This document shows, piece by piece, positions 18,242-27,277 of a DNA stretch of 44,782 nt. Each line of letters opens with the position of its first letter. Positions within the stretch are counted from its first letter, which is position 1. The stretch spans positions 1 to 44,782 of the forward strand of contig CACXFV010000005.1 of the NCBI GenBank assembly GCA_902767015.1, read 5' to 3'. The stretch comes from an uncultured Lachnospiraceae bacterium. GTDB lineage: Bacteria > Bacillota > Clostridia > Lachnospirales > Lachnospiraceae. The notes below the pieces were generated by a model. The model was not told the DNA's origin. It made no database searches and saw nothing but the letters and a program-made list of their open reading frames with translations. Position numbers and translations under genes: made by a program.

Positions 18242-19627
18242 TTATGATAAATTGTTAACATATTCCTTAAAGAGTCTTCCCCGCTGTTCATAACTCTTAA
18301 ACATATCCCAGCTTGCACAGGCAGGAGACAAAAGCACCACATCCCCCTCCGATGCCAGCTCTGCCGACAGGGAAACTGCCTGCTCCAAGGTATCCGCAAA
18401 CACATAATCCTGATATCCGTGTGCATCGGCTGCCCTCGCAATTTTATCCTTTGTAGCGCCTAATAATACCAGTTTTTTAATTTTATCCCCAAAAGCGTCA
18501 AACCACTCATCATATTCTGAACCCTTGTCGTAACCTCCTGCAATCAGAATGGTAGGCTTTGTCATTGCCTCTATCGCCTTGATGGAGGCATCTGTATTGG
18601 TTCCCTTAGAATCATTATAATAAATGACACCTTTTTTTGTCGTCACATACTCAATCCGATGCTCTACCGCATTAAAGTTTTTGATTGTCTCTCTGATAAT
18701 CTCCACCGGCACCTGCATCTGAATGGCAATTGCCGCTGCTGCCATGACATTCTCCACATTATGAATACCTACCAGCTTCATACCGTCAATTCTGCAGACA
18801 AATGTTTCTGTACCATTTTCCCTGTACACAATTTCCTCGCCTTTAATGCAGATGCCCTCCCTCAGGTCACTCTTACTGCTGAAAAATACAACCCTGTTAT
18901 GAAGTTTTTCTGCCATTTCCCTTAAAATGGCATCCTCATAGTTGAGAACACATACCTCCGATGCCGTCTGATTTTTCGTGATACTCATCTTTACATTGGC
19001 GTAATTCTCCATGGTATAATGTCTGTTTAAATGATCCGGCGTAATGTTTAAGACTGCTGACACGACCGGATGAAAGGTATCAATGGTCTCCAGCTGAAAA
19101 CTGCTGATTTCTGCAACGGTAACCGTGTCCTCCCTTGTTTCAGGCGCGATATTGGTATATGGAATACCGATATTTCCCACTACATAGGTACTGTCAAAAT
19201 AGTTCTTCATTATCTCACCGGTAAGAGCGGTAGTGGTTGTCTTACCGTTGGTTCCCGTTATCCCGATCAGTCGTCCTTTAGACGCACGAAAAGCAAGCTC
19301 TATCTCCCCCCAGATGGTAATTCCTTTTTCTCTCACCCTATTGACAAATGGTGCATCAATGGCTATTCCCGGACTCAAAATCATAATATCTGTTCTGTCC
19401 AGTATCTCATCATTTAATTCCCCAAAGACAGTCTCCACCCCTGCAAGCAGCTGTTCCTTATCCTTCCTCTCGCCAAGTGCCTCTGCGATTTTAAGGAGTA
19501 CCTCTTCTTCTAAAAGCTTATCATTTCCGTCATACATCATCACACCCGCACCAAGCTTCAGCAATAATGCTGCTGCACCGATTCCGCTTATTCCTGTTCC
19601 GGCAACTAAATATCTTTTATCCTTCAT
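18242..19627 (-). CDS. murD: UDP-N-acetylmuramoyl-L-alanine:D-glutamate ligase
   Basis: A 461-residue Mur ligase that adds D-glutamate to UDP-MurNAc-L-Ala in the cytosol. N-terminal Rossmann part: YLVAGTGISGIGAAALLLKLG. ATP loop: GITGTNGKTTTTAL. Other motifs: EISSFQLETID, LNITPDHLNRHY, HNVENVMAAAAIA, VEHRIEYV, YYNDSKGTN (ligand-binding Ser/Lys), and LLSPACASWDMF near the C-terminus. I chose the ATG at 19627, with GGAGGT four to nine bases before it, since it starts at the usual place for MurD. The frame stays open to 19780 but passes through three hairpins, so the longer form is doubtful. Confidence 0.95.
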   Translation of the reverse strand: MKDKRYLVAGTGISGIGAAALLLKLGAGVMMYDGNDKLLEEEVLLKIAEALGERKDKEQLLAGVETVFGELNDEILDRTDIMILSPGIAIDAPFVNRVREKGITIWGEIELAFRASKGRLIGITGTNGKTTTTALTGEIMKNYFDSTYVVGNIGIPYTNIAPETREDTVTVAEISSFQLETIDTFHPVVSAVLNITPDHLNRHYTMENYANVKMSITKNQTASEVCVLNYEDAILREMAEKLHNRVVFFSSKSDLREGICIKGEEIVYRENGTETFVCRIDGMKLVGIHNVENVMAAAAIAIQMQVPVEIIRETIKNFNAVEHRIEYVTTKKGVIYYNDSKGTNTDASIKAIEAMTKPTILIAGGYDKGSEYDEWFDAFGDKIKKLVLLGATKDKIARAADAHGYQDYVFADTLEQAVSLSAELASEGDVVLLSPACASWDMFKSYEQRGRLFKEYVNNLS

Positions 19628-19722
19628 TTCTACCTCCTGCCTGTTTCTGATTGTATACTGATTACTGTTATTTTTTATTTCAATTTTTCCTGCATATTGT
19701 TTCATTCTTATACCCCGTGCAT

Positions 19723-19825
19723 ATTGCAAGCTATGCTTGCAATACTGCCACCAATAAATAGTTTGAAAGTTTACTTTCAAACTTATACCCCTGCATAGTA
19801 CTAGGGTAGTGTCAAGAACTACCCT
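19723..19825 (-). promoter_or_regulatory. Three consecutive hairpins between mraY and murD
   Basis: In transcription order on the minus strand: AGGGTAGT/ACTACCCT (19825-19803), AGTTTGAAAG/CTTTCAAACT (19783-19760), and ATTGCAAGC/GCTTGCAAT (19743-19723). All stems are perfect. A GGGGTATAAG motif follows the first two areas and recurs as the ribosome site of mraY (about 20837-20846). No clear U-tract follows any stem. The 239-bp gap is unusual in an otherwise tightly packed operon, and the stems may tune murD expression or RNA processing. Confidence 0.55.
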
Positions 19826-19866
19826 GTATTTTTCACACTTTTACTTTGGATTTGCTCTTTCACTTC

Positions 19867-20835
19867 TCAAAGGGCAAGATATGCGACCATACACATAATC
19901 GCAGTGACAGCTGCAAATACCGTTACCACTCTTGTCTCTGACCAACCGCATAATTCAAAATGATGATGTATGGGTGCCATTTTAAATATCCTTTTTCCAT
20001 TAGTTAACTTGTAATAAGCTACCTGAAGCATCACAGAGATGACCTCCACCATATAAATCAGGGCTATCATCATCAAAAACAATTCCAGCCGCAGCATATA
20101 TGCCGTTGACACTACAAATCCTCCCAATGCCAACGAACCTGTATCTCCCATAAATACTCTGGCAGGATATACATTGAACAGCAAAAATCCTAACAGACTT
20201 CCTGCGACAGCACCCGATATAATCTCCACACCGCCTCCTGTCATATAGGAAACCACCGTATAAAATACGGCAATGATAATCGTTACACCCGTCACCAGTC
20301 CGTCAAGTCCGTCTGTGAAATTGGCACCATTCACAGTGCCAAGTACGGCAAAAAACATCATCGGAATAAAGTATACTCCAAGATTCAGATATTTTCCACC
20401 GGCAATTCCTCCCGTAAAGGGAATCAGCATATCACAGCCCGGCTCATCGCTATGCATTATATAATACACAAATATCGCCGTTACCACAAGCTGCAGTGCC
20501 ATCTTCTGCCCAGGACTAAGCCCCATGGAGCGCTTCATGACAATCTTGATATAATCATCCAGAAAGCCAATCATCCCAAATCCCAGCGTAACAAAGAGAA
20601 TGGGTATCATCCTCTTATCCGTATCCAGAAAAAACATAGATGTGATTACCAGTGAAAAAATAATGACAAGTCCTCCCATAGTAGGGGTTCCCATCTTCTT
20701 TAAGTGTCCTTTCGGTCCTTCTTCCCTTATATTCTGACCAAATTTTAATCTCTTCAAAAACGGAATAATCACCGGACACAGAATTACGCTTATCCCAAAA
20801 GAGACTAAAACAGATAAAATCATTTTCGTCTGCAT
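19867..20835 (-). CDS. mraY: Phospho-N-acetylmuramoyl-pentapeptide transferase
   Basis: A 322-residue integral membrane enzyme that makes lipid I by moving phospho-MurNAc-pentapeptide to undecaprenyl phosphate. About ten membrane helices. Motifs: EGPKGHLKKMGTPTMGGL, GFLDDYIKI (Asp pair), NFTDGLDGL (catalytic Asp), VFMGDTGSLALGG, and FKMAPIHHHFE near the C-terminus. Length is normal. The ATG has AGGGGTATAAGTAA before it. It lies 35 bp after the SpoVD-like PBP and 239 bp before murD, where hairpins occur. Confidence 0.97.
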   Translation of the reverse strand: MQTKMILSVLVSFGISVILCPVIIPFLKRLKFGQNIREEGPKGHLKKMGTPTMGGLVIIFSLVITSMFFLDTDKRMIPILFVTLGFGMIGFLDDYIKIVMKRSMGLSPGQKMALQLVVTAIFVYYIMHSDEPGCDMLIPFTGGIAGGKYLNLGVYFIPMMFFAVLGTVNGANFTDGLDGLVTGVTIIIAVFYTVVSYMTGGGVEIISGAVAGSLLGFLLFNVYPARVFMGDTGSLALGGFVVSTAYMLRLELFLMMIALIYMVEVISVMLQVAYYKLTNGKRIFKMAPIHHHFELCGWSETRVVTVFAAVTAIMCMVAYLAL

Positions 20836-20870
20836 TTACTTATACCCCTAATCTAACATAATGTATTGTA

Positions 20871-22598
20871 TTACTCTGCTTTTTCAATATTTAAGTATGG
20901 CAGAATATTTTCATATAAATTGCTAATCACCGGTGCGGCAATCGTTCCGCCATAGTATACTCCCGTCGGCTCATCAATGATGCACATGGCAATTACCTGC
21001 GGCGAATCGGCAGGTGCAAAACCAATAAAAGAACCGATATACCTTCCCGAATTTCTGGGAAGCTTCTGTGATGTGGCAGTCTTACCGCCTACTCTGTATC
21101 CCTCCACCTGACCGTATTTTCCGCCTCCTTCTGCAACGACACTCTCTAAAACCATCTTCATTGTCTCACTCGTCTCTTTCGACAATGCTCCGCCTGACGC
21201 AGCATATTCAAACCGCTTTGTCACTTCTCCGTTTTCATCCGTGGCATAGACACCAAAGTGGGGAGTGATTAATGTTCCTCCGTTGATAATTGCCGAAGCA
21301 GCCCGCAACAGTTGAAGCGGTGTAATCTGAAATGACTGTCCGAAGGACATTGTTGCCAGTTCAACCTGACCTACATTTTCGAGCTTGTGTATTATTGTTC
21401 CTGCCTCACCAGGCAAGTCTACTCCCGATTTACTCATTAGTCCAAGCTGATTCATATGGAGATAAAACTTTTCCGCTCCTACTCTCATCCCTATCTCTAT
21501 AAAAGCAGGATTGCAGGAATTTTGTGTCGCCGTGACAAAGGTTTCCGCTCCATGTCCTGTGGTTTTGTGACATCTGATTCGTCTGTCCTCCACAATCTTA
21601 TAACCAGGACAGCTAAAGGTGCTGTTAACATTGACAACATTTTCCTCCAGCGCTGCTGTCGCCGTAACCATTTTAAATGTGGAGCCCGGCTCATAGGTGT
21701 CATTGATACACTGGTTTCTCCACATTTTATTCAATAATTCCTGATACTCTTTTGTCCCTTGTTTTACCTCTGTATCATAATTCAGCACAAACGGTTCATT
21801 AAGATTATATTCCGGCTCATTCACCATCGCATAAATTTCACCGTTATTTGGATTCATGACGATGATGGAAACATAATTTGCCTCTTTTTCTTTTAATGCC
21901 TTCAACGCCGCCTGCTCGGCATATTTTTGTATATTTACGTCAAGACTCGTGTGAAGCGTATTACCCGGTATCCCCTCCTCGCGAAGCTCTGCCATTCCAT
22001 CCAGTTCAATCCCCTTGGCATCTGTCTTAGTAAGTATCTTACCCGTAGTACCATTTAAGTATTCCTCATATTGTACCTCCAGACCGACAATTCCCTGATT
22101 ATCTGCTCCTGTAAACCCCAATACTTTAGAGGCAAGACTGTCATACGGATAATATCTTCTGTAGTCTTCATCCACCTTCACTCCTGCCATATGATAGTCT
22201 CTGATGGCATCTCCCGTCTGCTTCTCCACATTTGACTTAATTTTTTCTCTTACGCTGACTTTTTCTACCTTTTTTCTCACTGCCTCCTCGTCCATATCCA
22301 ATTCCTTTGCAAGCATGGCCGTAACGGCATCTGCATCCTCTATCTGACTGTGAATGACAGAGATAGTACACACCGTCTTGTTTGTGGCGATTACCTCACC
22401 ATTTCTGTCTACGATTTCACCTCTCGGTGCCTTTATCTCCCTTTCTCTTTCATGGAGATCTTTAATTACCTCTGCATATCTGTCTGAATCAATTACCATG
22501 ATGTATACCAGTCTTATTGATACATATATCATCATGAACAGGCACAATACAATATACAACATCAGATGCTTTTTCTGTATCGAATTAATCGTATCCAT
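20871..22598 (-). CDS. Class B penicillin-binding protein, SpoVD/FtsI-like, with KTA box
   Basis: A 575-residue transpeptidase that cross-links peptidoglycan outside the membrane. One N-terminal membrane anchor (about 11-36), a dimerisation/pedestal domain (PRGEIVDRNGEVIATN at 58), then the transpeptidase: catalytic STFK (306-309), SCN (361-363), and KTAT (506-509). The third box is normally KTG; here Ala replaces Gly, in GGKTATSQKLPR. I have the impression that this variant occurs in other Lachnospiraceae PBPs, so it need not mean inactivity. No PASTA domain. It follows the larger PBP by 87 bp. One of the pair is probably division-specific and the other sporulation-specific; which is which cannot be settled here. 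Confidence 0.9.
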   Translation of the reverse strand: MDTINSIQKKHLMLYIVLCLFMMIYVSIRLVYIMVIDSDRYAEVIKDLHEREREIKAPRGEIVDRNGEVIATNKTVCTISVIHSQIEDADAVTAMLAKELDMDEEAVRKKVEKVSVREKIKSNVEKQTGDAIRDYHMAGVKVDEDYRRYYPYDSLASKVLGFTGADNQGIVGLEVQYEEYLNGTTGKILTKTDAKGIELDGMAELREEGIPGNTLHTSLDVNIQKYAEQAALKALKEKEANYVSIIVMNPNNGEIYAMVNEPEYNLNEPFVLNYDTEVKQGTKEYQELLNKMWRNQCINDTYEPGSTFKMVTATAALEENVVNVNSTFSCPGYKIVEDRRIRCHKTTGHGAETFVTATQNSCNPAFIEIGMRVGAEKFYLHMNQLGLMSKSGVDLPGEAGTIIHKLENVGQVELATMSFGQSFQITPLQLLRAASAIINGGTLITPHFGVYATDENGEVTKRFEYAASGGALSKETSETMKMVLESVVAEGGGKYGQVEGYRVGGKTATSQKLPRNSGRYIGSFIGFAPADSPQVIAMCIIDEPTGVYYGGTIAAPVISNLYENILPYLNIEKAE

Positions 22599-22685
22599 TC
22601 CTGATATAATGTCCTTTTAATTCTTTTATACATATTGTATTTATCAGATAAACAAGTTATTCCAATTTTATGTTTTCTTTAGGAC

Positions 22686-25142
22686 TTATTCCTCCGCCTC
22701 TTCAGACGGATTACCGTTTGCCGGTTCGTTATCACCAAACGGCGGCTCATCAGGCTGGTAATTCTCATCATCACTCGGATAATATCCCTGTGGATTAGCC
22801 TGCGCGTTATCTCCTGCGCCTCCATCTTGTGTGCCGGTGGCTGTATTCTGTGTTCCATCCTCAGGATTTGCTGACTCTCCATTTTGCTGACTGCTATCCT
22901 GTGAATTGTCTTCCCCCTGATTCGGTGAAGCCGCACCCTGCCCATCGGTATTCTGTGATGCTTCATTTTGCGTATCACTCCCCTGTGAGCCGGCATTTTG
23001 TGAGCTACTGTCACTTCCGCCTTCTGTATCTACGGATTCTGTCGGGAAAATATTCCAATATGGAAGTGCCTCTGTCATAACTGCACTAAATAATCTGCAG
23101 GCATAAGCACTGCTTCCCCTATCCGGCACATCCGGTGCATCCACTATGGCATAGCAGACAAGCTGAGGATTCTCATACGGTGCAAAGCCAAGGAAGGACA
23201 GCAGATAACTTTTATCACTCTTATCGTGATGCTGCGCTGTTCCCGTCTTACCTCCCACTGTATAACCGGCCACTGCAGCTGTTTTACCCGTTCCTCCTAC
23301 AACTGTATTATACAATGCCTGTCTGAGAAAATCAGAGGTATCTTTAGTTACCGTCTGCTTGATTAACTGCTTATCATAGTTCTCTATGATACCGCCCTTT
23401 GCATTAAGCACCTGCCTGATGACATGTGGTTTATAATAATTCCCTCCATTAATCAGGGAAGAAAAACCCGCCACCATCTGTATGGCATTGACATTGAAAT
23501 TCTGCCCGAAGGAATTAGTCGCCAAATCCTGAAGTGTCATGGCATCCGGTGAAAATAACAAGCCCTCACAGCTTGCCTCTCCCGGCAGGTCAATACCGCT
23601 TCTCATTCCAAATCCGAAAATTGACTGGTACTTGCAAAAGATGTCTACACCCTCTAATCTTGAAATCTGCATCAGACTATCATTGCAAGAATTCATAATG
23701 GCCTGTTCCACATTCAATGTGCCGTGACCGGATCTCTTGTGACAATGTATCGTCATATCATACACTTCAAAACCATCACATAAAAATGTCATGTTTTTCG
23801 TAATCTTTCCATCCTCTAACGCGCCTGCGATGGTAAACGGCTTAATAGTAGAGCCTGCTTCAAAACTGTCGCTGACACAGAAGCTTCTCCACATCTGGTC
23901 ACAGGCATTTCTCCTCTCATCCGAAACGGTAATTCCCTTCACATTCGGATTTGCCTCTTTATTACTGATAATCGTATTCAACGCCTTTACATCATCCGAG
24001 GTAAGATGTATCAGTCTTTCATCCGTAACCTTTGTATTACTCGGATAATCTGTAAAAAGCTTCTCCACATCTTCTCTTGATACCTGTGTCAAAGAATTGG
24101 CAAGGGCATCTATGGTAGCATTTTTCGCCGTATCATCCTCGTCTTTATCGAATACCTTCGTATTAATCGTTACTTCAAATCCCATTTTATTCTGTTCTTC
24201 TTCTGAATAATAGGCAGAAATATCATTATAATTATTGAGGTCAAAAATGCTCTTGTCATCAGCCATGGCAAGTATCTCGCCGGTATTCGGATTCGCCAGT
24301 ATGACCGCCACTCTCTGGGGATGATACTCCGTCACCCATTGTTGGATATATTTCTCACATATTCTCTGAAGTCCTATATCTATCGTTGACACAAGGTTAT
24401 AACCATCTACTGCCTCCTTTACTACCTCCTCCATGGTATTATCAGCATTCACATAGCCGTATTTTCTACCATCTGTGCCATTTAGGTAATCATTATAATA
24501 CTGTTCAATTCCAATGACACCCACATTTCCGGCAGCGGTAAATCCAATGGTGGCACTGGCCAGTGAACTGTAAGGATACATTCTTTTGTACTCCTCCTCA
24601 AACCATACACCTTTGACATTAGGATGATTTTTACTGTCATTGATAATTTTATCCATCTCGGCAATCTGCTCATAGGTCAGCTTTTTCAAACGGTCATCCA
24701 CAATATATCTGCTGGTGGGTGCACTATTGATAATCGCTTTGATATCTTCTTTGTTCACCTGTTCAAAACACGCATCGAGGGCCTCGATAGTTGGTTCCAG
24801 ATAGTCTTCCTTACTGTTAATGATAAAGGCATCTATGACAACATTGTATACTTTTACGCTGGTAGCCAGTACATTTCCATTTCGATCCGTAATCTCTCCC
24901 CTCTTGTAAGGCAATGTTCTGCTAGAATAGGTCTGCTGTGACATGACAATCTGCTCATACTCCTTGCCATGTGTCTTTTCTATACGAAACAAAACACCTC
25001 CTAAACCAACCAAAGCTGCCATGATTACAACTACTAACCATGCCAGCTTTCCTTTCATTTTTCTTGTAAATATCTTTGTTTTGGAACCTTTATCGTTACT
25101 CCGCTTTCTCCGTTCTCTGTTATGCATGCTATTATTACTCAT
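22686..25142 (-). CDS. Class B penicillin-binding protein with internal duplication and acidic low-complexity tail
   Basis: An 818-residue transpeptidase. A basic cytosolic N-tail, a membrane helix (about 34-54), a pedestal domain (RGEITDRNGNVLATS), then the transpeptidase boxes STIK (431-434), SCN (485-487) and KTGT (632-635), all canonical. It is longer than usual for two reasons. A segment around residues 120-187 appears to recur at 345-412 (both contain a D-x-RL-x-x-LT stretch and PNVKG). And the last 110 residues form a Ser/Gln/Asn/Asp-rich low-complexity tail. The ATG at 25142 has GAGGAGG before it; an ATG at 25157 overlaps that site. It lies 18 bp after ftsL. It is the likely septal PBP by gene order (mraZ-rsmH-ftsL-ftsI). 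Confidence 0.9.
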   Translation of the reverse strand: MSNNSMHNRERRKRSNDKGSKTKIFTRKMKGKLAWLVVVIMAALVGLGGVLFRIEKTHGKEYEQIVMSQQTYSSRTLPYKRGEITDRNGNVLATSVKVYNVVIDAFIINSKEDYLEPTIEALDACFEQVNKEDIKAIINSAPTSRYIVDDRLKKLTYEQIAEMDKIINDSKNHPNVKGVWFEEEYKRMYPYSSLASATIGFTAAGNVGVIGIEQYYNDYLNGTDGRKYGYVNADNTMEEVVKEAVDGYNLVSTIDIGLQRICEKYIQQWVTEYHPQRVAVILANPNTGEILAMADDKSIFDLNNYNDISAYYSEEEQNKMGFEVTINTKVFDKDEDDTAKNATIDALANSLTQVSREDVEKLFTDYPSNTKVTDERLIHLTSDDVKALNTIISNKEANPNVKGITVSDERRNACDQMWRSFCVSDSFEAGSTIKPFTIAGALEDGKITKNMTFLCDGFEVYDMTIHCHKRSGHGTLNVEQAIMNSCNDSLMQISRLEGVDIFCKYQSIFGFGMRSGIDLPGEASCEGLLFSPDAMTLQDLATNSFGQNFNVNAIQMVAGFSSLINGGNYYKPHVIRQVLNAKGGIIENYDKQLIKQTVTKDTSDFLRQALYNTVVGGTGKTAAVAGYTVGGKTGTAQHHDKSDKSYLLSFLGFAPYENPQLVCYAIVDAPDVPDRGSSAYACRLFSAVMTEALPYWNIFPTESVDTEGGSDSSSQNAGSQGSDTQNEASQNTDGQGAASPNQGEDNSQDSSQQNGESANPEDGTQNTATGTQDGGAGDNAQANPQGYYPSDDENYQPDEPPFGDNEPANGNPSEEAEE

Positions 25143-25159
25143 TGCGTGCCTCCTCATGA

Positions 25160-25672
25160 CTAATCCACCGGAATATCCTTATACTGCTTCATATATTCAC
25201 TTTCCGAACTGGTATAAAATGATATCTGAGCTTGTCCTGCTCTTATCATGCCCAATTCCTCCGTCGCAATCTTTGCAATATAATCAAAGTCCTTATATCC
25301 GTTAATGGTATAATCCAGTGAATCATTCTGCGCTCTCAGGGAATCTGTCTTCATCTCCATCGCTGCTATCGCCTGAGACTTTCCCGCCACTTCATCTCTG
25401 AGTGATAAATATTTTGCACACACCAAAAGTATGGCAACACTGCAGACTGCCAATACAATCGCATATGATAAACTCATATGTAATGCTTTCTCCCTGTTTC
25501 TGTATGCTTGCTTTGATGTCCTTACTCTCTGATGATCCACATAGGTGCGTTCTGTACGCTGTGGAACTTCTACAATCTGCTCCTTCTTTACTGCATTTCC
25601 CTCAATATAATTATGATAGCCTACATAATCCTTGTCATAAGCTCTCTTATTGTATGATGTCCTGCCTGCCAT
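25160..25672 (-). CDS. ftsL: FtsL-like septum formation protein
   Basis: A 170-residue bitopic protein. The first 65 residues are basic, Tyr/Arg-rich and cytosolic. One membrane helix (MSLSYAIVLAVCSVAILLVCA, about 66-86) is followed by a short heptad-like coiled coil (SLRDEVAGKSQAIAAMEMKTDSLR, about 90-113) and KIATEELGMIRAGQAQISFY, the usual FtsL/DivIC end. It should pair with DivIC and DivIB to recruit the septal PBP and FtsW. It sits between rsmH (18 bp) and the PBP. The call rests mostly on topology, the ELGM motif and gene order because the family is weakly conserved. Confidence 0.85.
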   Translation of the reverse strand: MAGRTSYNKRAYDKDYVGYHNYIEGNAVKKEQIVEVPQRTERTYVDHQRVRTSKQAYRNREKALHMSLSYAIVLAVCSVAILLVCAKYLSLRDEVAGKSQAIAAMEMKTDSLRAQNDSLDYTINGYKDFDYIAKIATEELGMIRAGQAQISFYTSSESEYMKQYKDIPVD

Positions 25673-25690
25673 TTTGTTTCTCCTTCAATC

Positions 25691-26644
25691 TTATTTTCCT
25701 GCTTTTTCAAACACACGCAGCTTTGCACTCTTTGCCCGTTTGTTTTCTTCTATCTCGTTCTCACAAGGAAGCGTTGGTTTTCTTGTAAGAACTCTGCCCT
25801 TTGACTTTTTTCCACATACACATACCGGAAACTCCGGCGGGCAGGTACATGGTGTCTCATTATTCTTAAATCTGTTCTTAACAATTCTGTCCTCTAAGGA
25901 ATGAAAGGTAATAATGCTTAACCTTCCGCCCTCTGCCAGCAAATCAATCATTGTGTCAATCGACTCATCAAGAACTTCCAGTTCTCTGTTCAGCTCAATT
26001 CTGATTGCCTGAAAAGTTCTCTTCGCAGGATTACCGCCTGTCATTCTTACCTTTGCCGGAATCGCTGCCTTAACTATCTCCGAAAGTTCAAGGGTGGTCT
26101 CTATCTGCTTGTCCGCTCTCGCTTGGACGATATGCTTCGCAATATTCTTCGCAAACCTGTCCTCGCCATAGTCTCTTATGATTCGATAAAGCTCCGATTC
26201 ATCATAAGTATTGACAATATCCTTCGCGGTCAGTTCATTTCTCACATCCATACGCATATCAAGAGGTGCATCCGCACGATAGCTGAAGCCTCTAAGTGCC
26301 GTGTCGAGCTGATGTGAAGATACACCCAGATCAAGCATTATTCCATTCACTTCATGAATATCTAAAGACTTTAGTATCTCTTCAATCAATACATAATTGC
26401 TTCTCACGATAGTAACCATGTCGCCAAACTCAGCTAATCTCTCTGTAGCAGCATTAATTGCTTCCTCATCCTGGTCTATTCCGATGAATCGTCCCTTACC
26501 GGCGAGTCTTCTGCACACTTCATAGGCATGCCCGCCTCCGCCAAGAGTGCCGTCAACATAAATGCCGCCCGGTCTTACATTCAGACTGTCTACCGTTTCC
26601 TCAAGTAAAACGGACTTGTGTACAAACTCCAACTCTGCCTCCAT
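25691..26644 (-). CDS. rsmH: 16S rRNA (cytosine(1402)-N(4))-methyltransferase
   Basis: A 317-residue SAM-dependent methyltransferase (MraW) that modifies C1402 in the decoding region of 16S rRNA. Motifs: [13 protein letters not shown] at the N-terminus, [19 protein letters not shown] (SAM loop), [75 protein letters not shown], and a C-terminal [24 protein letters not shown]. Length is normal. A second possible start, a TTG just downstream (reading MEFVHKSV), has GGAGG at 5 bases and would remove five residues. It follows mraZ by 33 bp. Confidence 0.96.
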   Translation of the reverse strand: MEAELEFVHKSVLLEETVDSLNVRPGGIYVDGTLGGGGHAYEVCRRLAGKGRFIGIDQDEEAINAATERLAEFGDMVTIVRSNYVLIEEILKSLDIHEVNGIMLDLGVSSHQLDTALRGFSYRADAPLDMRMDVRNELTAKDIVNTYDESELYRIIRDYGEDRFAKNIAKHIVQARADKQIETTLELSEIVKAAIPAKVRMTGGNPAKRTFQAIRIELNRELEVLDESIDTMIDLLAEGGRLSIITFHSLEDRIVKNRFKNNETPCTCPPEFPVCVCGKKSKGRVLTRKPTLPCENEIEENKRAKSAKLRVFEKAGK

Positions 26645-26677
26645 TCTGTGCCTTTAAAAAATGTCATCCTAACTTCA

Positions 26678-27115
26678 TCAGAAATCGATTCCCAAATCTG
26701 ACATTCTCTCTGCCACGTCGTCCATATCCTCATAGCTAAATGTAGCAGTTTCTTCCCACTTCTCTTTACTCCAGATTTCAATCTTTTTGCCCACTCCGGC
26801 TAGAATGACATCCTTTTCTAAAGCTGCGTACTCTCTGTGCTTCGGTGGAATGAGTATTCTTCCCTGTTTATCTACTTCTGTCTCCGCTGCCGATGATAAG
26901 AAAAAACGCACCAGTTTTCTGATATCTGCCTTTCCGGTAGGGAGGCTGCCGAGCTTATTCTCGAACGCTTCCCATTCCTTCATGGTATAAATATAGAGAC
27001 AACCATCAAGACCTTTGGTCACGATAAACTTTTCTCCCAGCTCATCTCTGAACTTCACCGGTACAATAATTCGTCCCTTTGCATCGATTGAATGATAATA
27101 TTCACCAAGAAACAA
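26678..27115 (-). CDS. mraZ: Transcriptional regulator MraZ
   Basis: A 145-residue protein with two SpoVT/AbrB-like half domains: FLGEYYHSIDAKGRIIVPVKFRDEL (2-26) and AAETEVDKQGRILIPPKHREYA (about 75-96). MraZ forms ring-shaped oligomers, binds repeats in front of its own operon and represses dcw expression. The start is a TTG at 27115, with GGAGGT seven bases before it. It is the first gene of the dcw operon, and its putative operators lie directly upstream (separate entry), which supports autoregulation. Confidence 0.95.
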   Translation of the reverse strand: MFLGEYYHSIDAKGRIIVPVKFRDELGEKFIVTKGLDGCLYIYTMKEWEAFENKLGSLPTGKADIRKLVRFFLSSAAETEVDKQGRILIPPKHREYAALEKDVILAGVGKKIEIWSKEKWEETATFSYEDMDDVAERMSDLGIDF

Positions 27116-27124
27116 TTATTGCAC

Positions 27125-27173
27125 CTCCACTTCGTACCACCTTTTGTTCTCTTAAAACCACTTTCTACCACTT
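27125..27173 (-). promoter_or_regulatory. MraZ operator repeats
   Basis: On the minus strand the leader of mraZ holds AAGTGGT (27173-27167), AAGTGGT (27163-27157), AGGTGGT (about 27141-27135) and AAGTGGA (27132-27126). The repeats step by about 10 bp, one helical turn, with one 10-bp step left degenerate. MraZ is known to bind several such TGG-containing direct repeats. The last repeat overlaps the GGAGGT ribosome site of mraZ. Confidence 0.8.
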
Positions 27174-27181
27174 GTAGAATG

Positions 27182-27210
27182 ATTTTAACTCAAGTCATGG
27201 TAATTGGCAA
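27182..27210 (-). promoter_or_regulatory. Sigma-A promoter of the dcw operon
   Basis: -35 TTGCCA (27210-27205), 17-bp spacer, -10 TAAAAT (27187-27182) on the minus strand. The predicted transcription start falls at the first MraZ repeat, so bound MraZ would block initiation. Confidence 0.75.
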
Positions 27211-27277
27211 GCATTTTTTTTATGAAAATTGCACAAAAAAAGCCCGAAAAAACTGACACTCTGTATATTTTGTGGAT

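Noticed and set aside
18220-18441. 73-codon minus-strand reading at the end of murD
   Set aside because: It overlaps murD out of frame, and its residue pattern (Arg/Trp/Cys-rich) looks non-coding.
16985-20500. Long plus-strand readings across divIB, ftsW, murD and mraY
   Set aside because: They are antisense shadows of well-supported minus-strand genes, with no ribosome sites or recognisable motifs.
22679-23014. 111-codon minus-strand reading over the tail of the larger PBP
   Set aside because: It is the out-of-frame version of the low-complexity tail and is Arg/Met/His-rich in a way typical of a shadow.
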